DNA from: an uncultured Oscillospiraceae bacterium
Lineage (GTDB): Bacteria; Bacillota; Clostridia; Oscillospirales; Ruminococcaceae
NCBI GenBank assembly: GCA_900546885.1
Contig: UREN01000045.1
Location: 1-15,539 of the forward strand
DNA length: 15,539 nucleotides
Direction: 5' to 3'
In this document: positions 1 through 6,133 of the stretch, piece after piece
Position numbering within the stretch: the stretch's first letter is position 1
How the letters are laid out: every line of letters starts with the position of its first letter
Notes under the pieces: generated by a model
Told to the model about the DNA's origin: nothing
Database searches by the model: none
Seen by the model: the letters and a program-made list of their open reading frames with translations, nothing else
Program-made: the position numbers and the translations under genes

Positions 1-40
1 CCTTTATTTTCAAGGCTTTTGGAGGATTTTATTGATAGAC

Positions 41-64
41 TATAACCTCTGCTAAGAGGCTATA
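41..64. repeat. 24-bp near-perfect palindrome
   Basis: CCTCT at 46-50 pairs with AGAGG at 55-59 around a GCTA loop, and the stem continues with TATA at 41-44 and TATA at 61-64 after one A/C mismatch. There is no T-run after it, so it does not look like a terminator. It lies about 200 bp ahead of the first ABC gene and could be a repressor operator or the remains of an upstream gene's trailer. Its role is inferred from position only. Confidence 0.45.
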
Positions 65-121
65 AAATTGTGTTATTCAAATTCCGATTTGTCTTTTCAA
101 TTATATCATGCTCTTATAAGC

Positions 122-180
122 GCTGCCATTTTTCGGCCTTTGCAAAACGGCTTGCTGGCCCGTGTTTTGCAAAGGGCAGC
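122..180. repeat. 12-bp perfect inverted repeat in the leader
   Basis: CCTTTGCAAAAC at 137-148 is the exact reverse complement of GTTTTGCAAAGG at 164-175. An outer pair, GCTGC at 122-126 and GCAGC at 176-180, lengthens the stem after a bulge. As RNA this would fold into a stable hairpin ending about 78 bases before the ABC start codon. No T-run follows, so a terminator is unlikely. A leader regulatory hairpin or an inserted palindromic repeat are both possible. Confidence 0.6.
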
Positions 181-258
181 CCCGCCCGCGCGTGTATGCC
201 GCCGGAAAAGAGAGTTGTGAAAAGCGGCGCGCTGTTCGCCAATAGAAAGGGGAAGCAA

Positions 259-1992
259 ATGCTGAACAAAAGGCTGATGGGGGTGGTGCCCGGCTGCAAA
301 CAATATATTGCGCAGAATGTGGCCCTGCAGTGGTGTGCCCTTGCCGCCAACATTGCCATGATATTTATGCTGGGCCTGTTTTTGCAGGCCCTGCTTCGGG
401 GCGGTGCACAGGGCGGTATGTTCTGGGGTATGGCGGCCGTGATGGCTGCCGCGGCCCTGGTGCGTTTTTTGTGCACAAAAGGGGCGGCGCGCGCTGCCTT
501 TTATGCCTCGAAAGAGGTGAAAAAGGCCCTGCGCGGGCTTATCTACCGCAAATTGCTGCGCCTGGGGGCGGCCTATACGCAAAACGTGCCCACCGCAGAG
601 GTGGTGCAGCTTGCAGGGGAGGGCACCGAGCAGCTGGAAACCTATTTCGGCGCTTATCTGCCGCAGCTTTTTTACAGTATGCTGGCGCCGGTCACACTGT
701 TTGCAGCGCTGTGCACGGTGAGCGTGCGTGCGGCTGTGGTGCTGATGGTGTGTGTGCCGCTTATCCCGTTCTCTATCATGGCAGTGCAGAAATTTGCAAA
801 GCGCCTTCTGGGCAAATACTGGGGGCAATATGCCGCGCTGGGCGACCACTTCCTGGAAAATCTGCAGGGCCTTACCACCCTGAAGATATACGGTGCAGAT
901 GAAGACCGCCACCGGCAGATGAACCGTGATGCCGAACATTTCCGGCGCGTCACCATGAAGGTGCTGACGATGCAGTTGAACTCTATCATCGTCATGGACG
1001 TCATTGCCTATGGCGGCGCTGCGCTTGGCATTCTGGTGGCCGCCGGGGAATTTGCCGCCGGGCGCGCCGGCTTTGCCGGGTGCCTTGCCATTGTTTTGCT
1101 TTCGGCCGAATTCTTTCTGCCGCTGCGGGCTTTGGGCTCTTATTTTCACGTGGCAATGAACGGCATGGCGGCCAGCGGCAAGATATTCCGCCTGCTGGAC
1201 CTGCCCGAGGCGCCGGAGAAAACGGCCCCTCCCGGCACCCGGGGCGGCATTCGCTGTGAGGGGCTGCGCTTTTCCTATGAAGCGGGCCGTGAGGTGCTGC
1301 GCGGGGTGGACATGGCATTTGCACAGCGCGGGCTGTTTTCCATTGTGGGGGAATCTGGCTGCGGCAAATCTACGGTGGCAGCCGTGCTAATGGGGCGCAG
1401 CACGGGCTACCTTGGCAGTGTGACAGTGGGCGGGCAGCAGCTGAGCAATATCAGCGAGGCCGCCCTGATGCGCCATATCACGCTGGTAAGCCACAACAGT
1501 TATCTGTTCAAGGGCACAGTGCGCAGCAATTTGCAGCTGGCTTTGCCGGATGCAGCAGATGAAGTGCTTTGGGCTGCGCTGGAAAAGGTGAAGCTGGCGG
1601 GTTTTCTGCAGGAAGAAAAGGGGCTGGACACACCCGTTGCCGAGGGCGGCGCCAACCTTTCCGGCGGGCAGCGCCAGCGCCTGACGTTGGCGCGTGCGCT
1701 TTTGCACGACAGCCCCGTGTATATTTTTGACGAAGCCACCTCGAACATCGACGTGGAGAGTGAAAATGATATTATGGCGCTTGTGCATGAGCTGGCAAGG
1801 CAAAAGACGGTGATTCTGATTTCGCACCGGCTGGCCAATGTGGTGCCGTCTGAACAAATTTATGTGATGGAACATGGCGCTGTGGTGCAGGCAGGCACCC
1901 ACACTGCCCTGCTGGCGCAGGGTGGGCTGTACGGCGAGCTTTGGAAAAGCCAGCAAGCGCTGGAACATGTGGGAAAGGAGGCTGCAACGTGA
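259..1992 (+). CDS. CydD-like ABC transporter, fused permease and ATPase
   Basis: 577-residue half-transporter with an N-terminal six-helix ABC type I membrane domain (about residues 18-305) and a C-terminal ATPase. Walker A is GESGCGKST at 364-372, the signature is LSGGQ at 467-471, Walker B is VYIFDE at 487-492 and the switch histidine is H523. The segment around 120-137 (EGTEQLETYFGAYLPQ) and PLRALGSYFHVAMNG at 288-302 are typical of CydD. CydDC has been described as an exporter of cysteine and glutathione and, more recently, as a heme transporter for cytochrome bd assembly; the substrate here is unknown and no cydAB is in view. The Q-loop position reads SHNSYLF, with His412 in place of the usual Gln. 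The start is ATG 259, with AGAAAGGGGA just upstream. It overlaps the next ABC gene by 4 bases, so the two probably form a heterodimer. Confidence 0.88.
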   Translation: MLNKRLMGVVPGCKQYIAQNVALQWCALAANIAMIFMLGLFLQALLRGGAQGGMFWGMAAVMAAAALVRFLCTKGAARAAFYASKEVKKALRGLIYRKLLRLGAAYTQNVPTAEVVQLAGEGTEQLETYFGAYLPQLFYSMLAPVTLFAALCTVSVRAAVVLMVCVPLIPFSIMAVQKFAKRLLGKYWGQYAALGDHFLENLQGLTTLKIYGADEDRHRQMNRDAEHFRRVTMKVLTMQLNSIIVMDVIAYGGAALGILVAAGEFAAGRAGFAGCLAIVLLSAEFFLPLRALGSYFHVAMNGMAASGKIFRLLDLPEAPEKTAPPGTRGGIRCEGLRFSYEAGREVLRGVDMAFAQRGLFSIVGESGCGKSTVAAVLMGRSTGYLGSVTVGGQQLSNISEAALMRHITLVSHNSYLFKGTVRSNLQLALPDAADEVLWAALEKVKLAGFLQEEKGLDTPVAEGGANLSGGQRQRLTLARALLHDSPVYIFDEATSNIDVESENDIMALVHELARQKTVILISHRLANVVPSEQIYVMEHGAVVQAGTHTALLAQGGLYGELWKSQQALEHVGKEAAT

Positions 1993-3650
1993 AACAGACA
2001 AGAGGCAACCTTGCCGTGATGGCCCGCCTGGTGGGGCTTGTGCGGCCGCTTTTGGGCGTGATGATGGTGGCCATTGCCATGGGTGTGGCAGGCTTTTTGT
2101 GTGCCATTTTAATTCCTGTGTTGGGCGGCTGGGCGCTGCTGGCCACGCTTGGGCTTGCGGTGCCGCTGCCCCCGGGCACCATATTTGCCTGCGTGCTGGC
2201 GTTTGCGTTGGCACGCGGCGTGCTGCACTATGCCGAGCAGGCGTGCAACCATTATATTGCCTTCAAGCTTTTGGCGCTTATTCGCGATAAAGTGTTCACC
2301 GCCCTGCGCAGGCTGGCCCCGGCCCGGCTGGAGGGGCGGGATAAGGGCGAGCTCATCTCCATTCTCACAGCGGATATTGAACTGCTGGAGGTGTTTTATG
2401 CCCACACCATCTCACCGGTGTGCATCGCAGCCATTGTATCTGCCACAATGGCCTTGTTCATAGGCCAATACCACCAGGCCCTGGGTGTGTTGGCACTGGC
2501 CGCTTACCTTGTGGTGGGTGTGGCAGTGCCCGTTGCCGCGGCCCGTTCCGGCCGGGCAGCGGGTGAGGCTTTCCGCGCACGCTTTGGCGCCCTGAACGCG
2601 TTTGTGCTCGACTCTTTGCGCGGCCTGCGCGAGAGCATTCAATACGGCGCCGGCATGCGGCGCCTGGCCGAAATGGATGCGCAGACGGACGCCTTGTCAC
2701 AGCAGGAAGAAAAGATGAAAGCAGGCGCAGGGACAAACGCCGCCGTTACGGGCGCCGTCATTCTTGTGTGTTCTGCAGCCATGCTGTTCTGTTCAGCCTG
2801 GCTGTGCCAGCGCGGGGCCCTGGGCTTTGACGGGGTGTTAACCTGTACCATTGCCATGATGAGTTCGTTTGGGCCTGTGGTGGCGTTGGCCAACCTTGGC
2901 AGCAGCCTGCAGAACACCCTTGCGGCAGGTAACCGCGTGTTGGACATTCTGGACGGCATGCCTGCTGTGGAACAGGTGCAGAACGGGGTAGACATTGTGT
3001 TCTGCGGCGCCGGGTGCGAGCAGGTGAGCTTTTCCTACGGCGGCGCGCCGGTTTTGCGCAATGTCTCTCTTTCCTTCCCGGAAGGGGCCGTGGTGGGCAT
3101 TGTGGGGCGCAGCGGGTACGGAAAATCTACACTGCTCAAGCTATTGATGCGCTTTTGGGACGCAGACAGCGGCACTGTGCGCATTTCCGGCCAGGATATC
3201 CGCACGGTGAACACCGTCAGCCTGCGCAGGGCAGAGAGCTTTGTGGTGCAGGATACACAGCTGTTCCATGACAGCATCGAAAACAACGTGAAGCTGGCGA
3301 AGCTTTCGGCCACGCACGAAGAGGTGGTGCAGGCCTGTAAAAAAGCCGCTGTGCACGATTTCATCATGACACTGCCCCAGGGGTACGCCACGCCGGTGGG
3401 TGAGCTGGGCGAGACGCTTTCTGGTGGGGAGCGCCAGCGCCTTGGCCTTGCCCGCGCCTTTTTGCACGATGCGCCCTTTGTGCTGCTGGATGAGCCCACC
3501 AGCAACCTGGACAGCCTGAACGAGGCCGTTATTTTGCGCTCGGTGCTGCAGGCGCGGCAGGGCAAAACATTTGTGCTGGTCTCTCACCGGGAATCTACGA
3601 TGCGCATTGCCGACATCGTATACAGTGCAGAAAATGGAAAGGTGAGCTGA
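1989..3650 (+). CDS. CydC-like ABC transporter, fused permease and ATPase
   Basis: 553-residue partner half-transporter. The membrane domain (about 15-310) carries the CydC-like stretch running from RGVLHYAEQACNHYIAFKLL (76-95) to ELISILTADIELLEVFYAHT (121-140). The ATPase has Walker A GRSGYGKST at 373-381, Q-loop Gln421, signature LSGGE at 477-481, Walker B FVLLDEP at 497-503 and H533. It starts at GTG 1989, which overlaps the TGA of the upstream gene and follows a strong AAAGGAGG, so translational coupling is likely. A longer frame from 1941 has no good ribosome binding site and lacks family sequence. All canonical ATPase residues are present, unlike the partner, whose Q-loop is altered, so the two ATP sites of the heterodimer may differ. 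Confidence 0.88.
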   Translation: MKQTRGNLAVMARLVGLVRPLLGVMMVAIAMGVAGFLCAILIPVLGGWALLATLGLAVPLPPGTIFACVLAFALARGVLHYAEQACNHYIAFKLLALIRDKVFTALRRLAPARLEGRDKGELISILTADIELLEVFYAHTISPVCIAAIVSATMALFIGQYHQALGVLALAAYLVVGVAVPVAAARSGRAAGEAFRARFGALNAFVLDSLRGLRESIQYGAGMRRLAEMDAQTDALSQQEEKMKAGAGTNAAVTGAVILVCSAAMLFCSAWLCQRGALGFDGVLTCTIAMMSSFGPVVALANLGSSLQNTLAAGNRVLDILDGMPAVEQVQNGVDIVFCGAGCEQVSFSYGGAPVLRNVSLSFPEGAVVGIVGRSGYGKSTLLKLLMRFWDADSGTVRISGQDIRTVNTVSLRRAESFVVQDTQLFHDSIENNVKLAKLSATHEEVVQACKKAAVHDFIMTLPQGYATPVGELGETLSGGERQRLGLARAFLHDAPFVLLDEPTSNLDSLNEAVILRSVLQARQGKTFVLVSHRESTMRIADIVYSAENGKVS

Positions 3651-3651
3651 G

Positions 3652-4002
3652 ATGAAGCGGGATACCGCCGGTTTCAAGCAGAAAAAAGAGACGCAGGTGG
3701 TGCAACAGATGATAGCGCTGTACTGCCGGGGCCGCCATAAGATGCCCAAAGGTCAGCTGTGCCCGGATTGCCTGGCACTGGCGGAATATGCGGCCCAGCG
3801 TGTGGCGCATTGCCCGCATAAAGAGACAAAAACCTTTTGCTCTAACTGTAAAACGCATTGCTACCAGCCGCAGATGCGCGAGAAGATCCGCCAGGTGATG
3901 CGCTATTCCGGCCCGCGCATGCTGCTGCATCACCCGGTGATGGCGGTGCGGCATATGGCGGAAACTATCCAAGAGAAAAAAAGACGGAAGGGGAATGGTT
4001 GA
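3652..4002 (+). CDS. YgbA-family cysteine-rich protein
   Basis: 116-residue soluble basic protein of the YgbA 'nitrous oxide-stimulated promoter' family. Recognition rests on the core LCPDC (36-40), HCPHKETKTFCSNCKTHCYQ (53-72) and the following REKIRQVMRYSGPRM (76-90), together with the family-like MIALYC at 20-25. Seven cysteines (25, 37, 40, 54, 63, 66 and 70) suggest a bound metal or iron-sulfur centre; this is inference. In enterobacteria the family is linked to nitric oxide and nitrosative stress, but its biochemistry is not settled. The gene starts one base after the CydC-like stop, with AAAGGTGAG upstream, and runs almost directly into the DUF454 gene. It is therefore co-expressed with the ABC pair. 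Confidence 0.85.
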   Translation: MKRDTAGFKQKKETQVVQQMIALYCRGRHKMPKGQLCPDCLALAEYAAQRVAHCPHKETKTFCSNCKTHCYQPQMREKIRQVMRYSGPRMLLHHPVMAVRHMAETIQEKKRRKGNG

Positions 4003-4003
4003 C

Positions 4004-4384
4004 ATGATGAAACTGGTATATCTGGTGCTTGGCATTCTCAGCACGGCGCTTGGAGCTATAGGGGTGGTGCTGCCCATTCTGCCCACCACGCCGTTCCTGC
4101 TTGTGGCTGCGTTCTGCTTTGCCAAAAGCTCAAAGCGCCTGCACAACTGGTTTTTGGGCACAAAGCTGTATGAAAAGCATCTCAAAACGTTTGCCGAAAC
4201 ACGTACCATGCCCATGAAAACAAAGCTTTCGTTGATGGGCATGGCCTCTGCCATGATGCTGCTGGGGTTTCTGCTGATGGAAGCTGTGCCGGTAGGGCGC
4301 GTGGTGCTGGCATGCGTATGGGTGTTCCACATATACTACTTTTTGTGCCGCGTAAGGACATCCCCCGCGCCGGAACACAAGTGA
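4004..4384 (+). CDS. DUF454/YbaN-family inner membrane protein
   Basis: 126-residue integral membrane protein. The family hallmark is GAIGVVLPILPTTPFLL followed by AAFCFAKSSKRLHNWFLG near the N-terminus. Hydrophobic segments lie at about 4-24, 26-42, 74-93 and 96-114. Function is unknown; the E. coli homologue is YbaN. I chose ATG 4004, one base after the upstream stop, because GGAAGGGG at 3986-3993 then sits 10 bases away. ATG 3995 is almost on top of that site and ATG 4007 is also possible. It closes the four-gene run with the two ABC genes and the YgbA-like gene, suggesting a membrane component of the same process. No clear terminator follows before the next promoter. Confidence 0.85.
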   Translation: MMKLVYLVLGILSTALGAIGVVLPILPTTPFLLVAAFCFAKSSKRLHNWFLGTKLYEKHLKTFAETRTMPMKTKLSLMGMASAMMLLGFLLMEAVPVGRVVLACVWVFHIYYFLCRVRTSPAPEHK

Positions 4385-4452
4385 AACGCGCCCTGCGAAA
4401 AACCCGGAGAGGTGGCGCAATGAAAAATTGGGCACAAAACAGAAAAAAGTGC

Positions 4453-4481
4453 TTGACAAGATGCGGCCGGTATGATATCTT
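4453..4481 (+). promoter_or_regulatory. Sigma-A-type promoter for DUF3793-flavodoxin
   Basis: A perfect -35 TTGACA at 4453-4458 is followed after 17 bp by TATCTT at 4476-4481. Transcription would start near 4488, just before the first AGTTAGTT palindrome. A bound repressor would therefore block initiation or promoter clearance. Confidence 0.7.
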
Positions 4482-4492
4482 ATAAGCACGGA

Positions 4493-4510
4493 AGTTAGTT
4501 ATAACTAACT
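4493..4510. promoter_or_regulatory. Operator palindrome 1, AGTTAGTT-AT-AACTAACT
   Basis: An 18-bp perfect palindrome lies immediately downstream of the predicted -10 box. It shares both 8-bp half-sites with the palindrome at 4558-4575. Position and symmetry point to a dimeric repressor. Half-sites of this look fit a MarR- or DtxR-type regulator, but no regulator gene of either type is in the window, so identity is open. Confidence 0.75.
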
Positions 4511-4525
4511 AAATAATAATACAAG

Positions 4526-4550
4526 AAAACGCTGCCCGCGTTTTTCTTTT
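4526..4550 (+). terminator. Terminator-like hairpin between the two operators
   Basis: AAAACGC at 4526-4532 pairs with GCGTTTT at 4538-4544, followed by a T-rich run (TTTTTCTTTT, 4541-4550). It lies downstream of the TTGACA promoter and upstream of the DUF3793 start, so it is either a leaky attenuator in that leader or the terminator of the upstream ABC/YgbA/DUF454 operon, which has no other visible one. Confidence 0.5.
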
Positions 4551-4554
4551 TCCA

Positions 4555-4578
4555 AATAGTTAGTTAAAACTAACTATT
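4555..4578. promoter_or_regulatory. Operator palindrome 2, AGTTAGTT-AA-AACTAACT with longer arms
   Basis: An 11-bp inverted repeat (AATAGTTAGTT and its complement) surrounds a 2-bp AA centre. The inner 18 bp match operator 1 except for the two central bases. The site ends 21 bases before the chosen start codon, inside the leader. A dimer at each site could form a loop or roadblock over the intervening 45 bp. Confidence 0.75.
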
Positions 4579-4599
4579 AAAAAGAAGGGAGTGACCTGC

Positions 4600-5163
4600 T
4601 TGCAGGGCCGGCTGGATATTTATCTTGCGCGCCACTGTGCGCCCACTCTGCTGGGGGCAAAGGCGGCCAGCCTTGTGTCGCTTCCATATAAGGATTTTCC
4701 GGATTTGCCGCAGCTGGCAAAGGAATATACAGGGCGGTATGCTGCCTGCGGGCTGGCATTTTTGCCCTTGTGTGAATGCAAACAGCGCCGCCTTCTGCTT
4801 GTGTACCGCCCGGCCAGCCTGAAAAACAGTCTTTCGGCACCGCAGGCGGCGGCGATACTGCGCGGGTTTGGGTATGATACGGGCCAGGGCCTTGACGGCA
4901 TGCTGGCCGCACTGCGCGGGCGTTTTGCCGGGGCCTGCGGCTTCCCGCACGAGATAGGCCTGTTTCTGGATTACCCTCCAAAAGACGTCCAGGCCTTTAT
5001 CGAGACGGGCGGCGAGGGCTGCAAACTGTGTGGATATTGGAAAGTGTACCACGACGTGGAGGCGGCACGGGAGCGGTTTGCCTGCTTTGATGCGTGCCGC
5101 GCCTGCCTGGGCAGGATGCTGGCTGCGGGAAACACGATTTCACAGCTGCTTTGTGCAGCCTGA
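4600..5163 (+). CDS. DUF3793 family protein
   Basis: 187-residue protein of unknown function, common in Clostridia. Family hallmarks are IYLARHCAPTLLGAK near the N-terminus (7-21), FPHEIGLFLDYPPKDV at 115-130 and CGYWKVY at 144-150. Cysteines at 141, 144, 162, 166 and 169 in the C-terminal third could bind metal, which is inference. I chose TTG 4600 as the start: AAGGGAG at 4585-4591 then sits 8 bases upstream, and the protein begins close to the conserved RHC motif. The in-frame GTG at 4591 overlaps that ribosome binding site and is unlikely. The gene is followed by a flavodoxin gene, a pairing I recall from clostridial genomes, and lies behind a two-operator promoter, so it is probably repressed under some metal or redox condition. 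Confidence 0.85.
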   Translation: MQGRLDIYLARHCAPTLLGAKAASLVSLPYKDFPDLPQLAKEYTGRYAACGLAFLPLCECKQRRLLLVYRPASLKNSLSAPQAAAILRGFGYDTGQGLDGMLAALRGRFAGACGFPHEIGLFLDYPPKDVQAFIETGGEGCKLCGYWKVYHDVEAARERFACFDACRACLGRMLAAGNTISQLLCAA

Positions 5164-5169
5164 AATAGC

Positions 5170-5185
5170 AGCGCCGCAAGGCGCT
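5170..5185 (+). other. Small intergenic hairpin inside the DUF3793-flavodoxin operon
   Basis: AGCGCC at 5170-5175 pairs with GGCGCT at 5180-5185 over a GCAA tetraloop. Only TTT follows, so it is unlikely to terminate. It may stabilise or adjust the downstream flavodoxin message. Confidence 0.4.
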
Positions 5186-5213
5186 TTGCGAAACAATGCT
5201 AAGGAGGCCTTTT

Positions 5214-5642
5214 ATGAGCAAGATTGCGGTTATATACTGGTCTGGCACGGGCAACACACAGGCTATGGCCGAGGCGGTTGCCGAAGGCGCAAAAGGCGCC
5301 GGGGCACAGGTGGACCTTTACTCTGTCAGCGAAACCTCTGCCGGTGCCGCGGCCGCGTATGATACACTGGCGCTGGGCTGCCCGGCCATGGGCGCCGAGG
5401 TGCTGGAAGAAAGTGAATTTGAACCGTTTTTTACCGAGCTGGAGGGCAGCCTTTCCGGCAAAAAGGTGGCGTTGTTCGGCTCTTACGGTTGGGGCGACGG
5501 GCAGTGGATGCGCGATTGGGCAGACCGCCTGGCCGCCAGCGGCGCCGCAGCATGCGGCGAGCCGCTTACCGTAAACGAGGCGCCGGATGAGGACGGCCTG
5601 GCGCAGTGCCGTGCTTTGGGCGCGGCACTGGCAGGCGCCTGA
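5214..5642 (+). CDS. Short-chain flavodoxin
   Basis: 142-residue FMN-binding electron carrier of the clostridial short type. The phosphate-binding loop is SGTGNTQAM at 10-18, preceded by the typical Tyr-Trp. The 60s loop around the flavin reads GCPAMGAEVLEESEFEPFF, and FGSYGWGDGQWMRDW is the conserved 90s-loop region. It carries low-potential electrons in the cytoplasm and usually replaces ferredoxin when iron is short. ATG 5214 has a strong AAGGAGG seven bases upstream; an ATG at 5196 has its codons running through that site and is rejected. No separate promoter is evident, so it is likely co-transcribed with DUF3793. Confidence 0.95.
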   Translation: MSKIAVIYWSGTGNTQAMAEAVAEGAKGAGAQVDLYSVSETSAGAAAAYDTLALGCPAMGAEVLEESEFEPFFTELEGSLSGKKVALFGSYGWGDGQWMRDWADRLAASGAAACGEPLTVNEAPDEDGLAQCRALGAALAGA

Positions 5643-5665
5643 GCCGCCGTGTTCAGCGTTGAGGG

Positions 5666-5728
5666 CATGCCGCGCACATGGCTGCGGCATGGCTCTGCCG
5701 GGCCCCGCGGCCCGCGCATGTGTTTTTT
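5666..5728 (+). other. Hairpin-rich trailer after flavodoxin
   Basis: CATGCCGC at 5666-5673 pairs with GCGGCATG at 5684-5691, and CGGGCC at 5699-5704 pairs with GGCCCG at 5709-5714. A run of six T follows at 5723-5728, separated by eight bases. It could be a weak first terminator; the stronger one lies 40 bp further on. Confidence 0.4.
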
Positions 5729-5768
5729 ACTTTGCTTACTCCTTCTATTCAGATAACCTTCCTCCGCG

Positions 5769-5815
5769 AAGCCGCCTTTTTACGCCTTGCAACGGCCGTA
5801 AAAAGGCGGCTTTCC
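5769..5815 (+). terminator. Strong terminator downstream of flavodoxin
   Basis: A perfect 16-bp inverted repeat (5769-5784 with 5797-5812) has AAGCCGCC at the base and a TTTTTACG/CGTAAAAA upper stem, followed by a short T-rich tail. It ends the DUF3793-flavodoxin unit and abuts the inverted-repeat element that begins at 5819. Confidence 0.75.
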
Positions 5816-5844
5816 TTTAGGCGCGTTGGCGTAAGAAAACATTG

Positions 5845-5954
5845 CCTCTGAAACAGAAATTCGGGCGCATAGCATCGTCAAAGTGCCTTGGCAACCGCAA
5901 AGGGTGCCTGCGGCACTTTTCCTTGCTCTGCAACCCTAATTTCTGCTTCAGAGG
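5845..5954. repeat. 110-bp nested hairpin inside the MITE-like element
   Basis: Arms 5845-5865 and 5934-5954 pair at 19 of 21 positions. Inside them, AAAGTGCC at 5880-5887 pairs perfectly with GGCACTTT at 5912-5919. The left arm begins directly after the left terminal repeat. As RNA or extruded DNA this would form one long bulged stem. Confidence 0.65.
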
Positions 5955-5955
5955 T

Positions 5956-6056
5956 GCGAAGCAGTTTTGCGGCTGCCCATGGCAGCAAAAGTTCCGCTGG
6001 AACTTTTGAGCAAACTGCCCGTTCGCGAAGCGATGGCGGCAGTACTTTTTGCCGCC
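5956..6056. repeat. Cluster of three short hairpins inside the MITE-like element
   Basis: GCTGCC-CAT-GGCAGC lies at 5972-5986, a 10-bp perfect stem CAAAAGTTCC-GCT-GGAACTTTTG at 5986-6008, and GGCGGCA at 6035-6041 pairs with TGCCGCC at 6050-6056. GCGAAGCAGTTTTGC at 5956-5970 can also pair, with bulges, to GCAAACTGCCCGTTCGC just after the second hairpin, closing a multibranch structure. Confidence 0.55.
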
Positions 6057-6095
6057 AAGGGCCGGCCCGGAAATTTTGGGCGAATCGTAGCATTC

Positions 6096-6133
6096 AAAAA
6101 GCCCGGTAATCCTGACGGATTACCGGGCTTTTT
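6096..6133. terminator. 17-bp perfect hairpin with A/T ends, bidirectional terminator form
   Basis: 6096-6112 is the exact complement of 6117-6133 over a TGAC loop. The stem base has AAAAA on one side and TTTTT on the other, so it could stop transcription from either direction. It lies near the right end of the MITE-like element rather than directly after a gene. Confidence 0.65.

Larger units (their letters stand above)
1..258. other. Non-coding leader upstream of the CydDC-like operon
   Basis: No gene is supported here. An open frame runs from a TTG at position 70 into the first ABC gene, but the ATG at 259 has the good ribosome binding site, and the stretch in between is occupied by a long inverted repeat and has no transporter-like sequence. 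Two palindromic structures, at 41-64 and 122-180, are listed separately. The only promoter-like pair found is weak: TTGTCT at 89-94 and TCTTAT at 112-117 with a 17-bp spacer. The stretch probably holds the operon's promoter and leader RNA. Confidence 0.6.

Noticed and set aside
70..258. N-terminal extension of the first ABC gene
   Set aside because: TTG start without a ribosome binding site, reads through the 122-180 inverted repeat, and adds 63 residues absent from CydD-type proteins; ATG 259 has a good site.
106..1149. A 347-codon minus-strand frame opposite the first ABC gene
   Set aside because: Shadow frame; the plus strand encodes clear transporter motifs there, and the reverse translation is low-complexity.
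259..3650. Firm naming of the ABC pair as cydD and cydC
   Set aside because: The family resemblance is good, but no cytochrome bd genes are present and the genetic context differs, so function-based symbols were left out.
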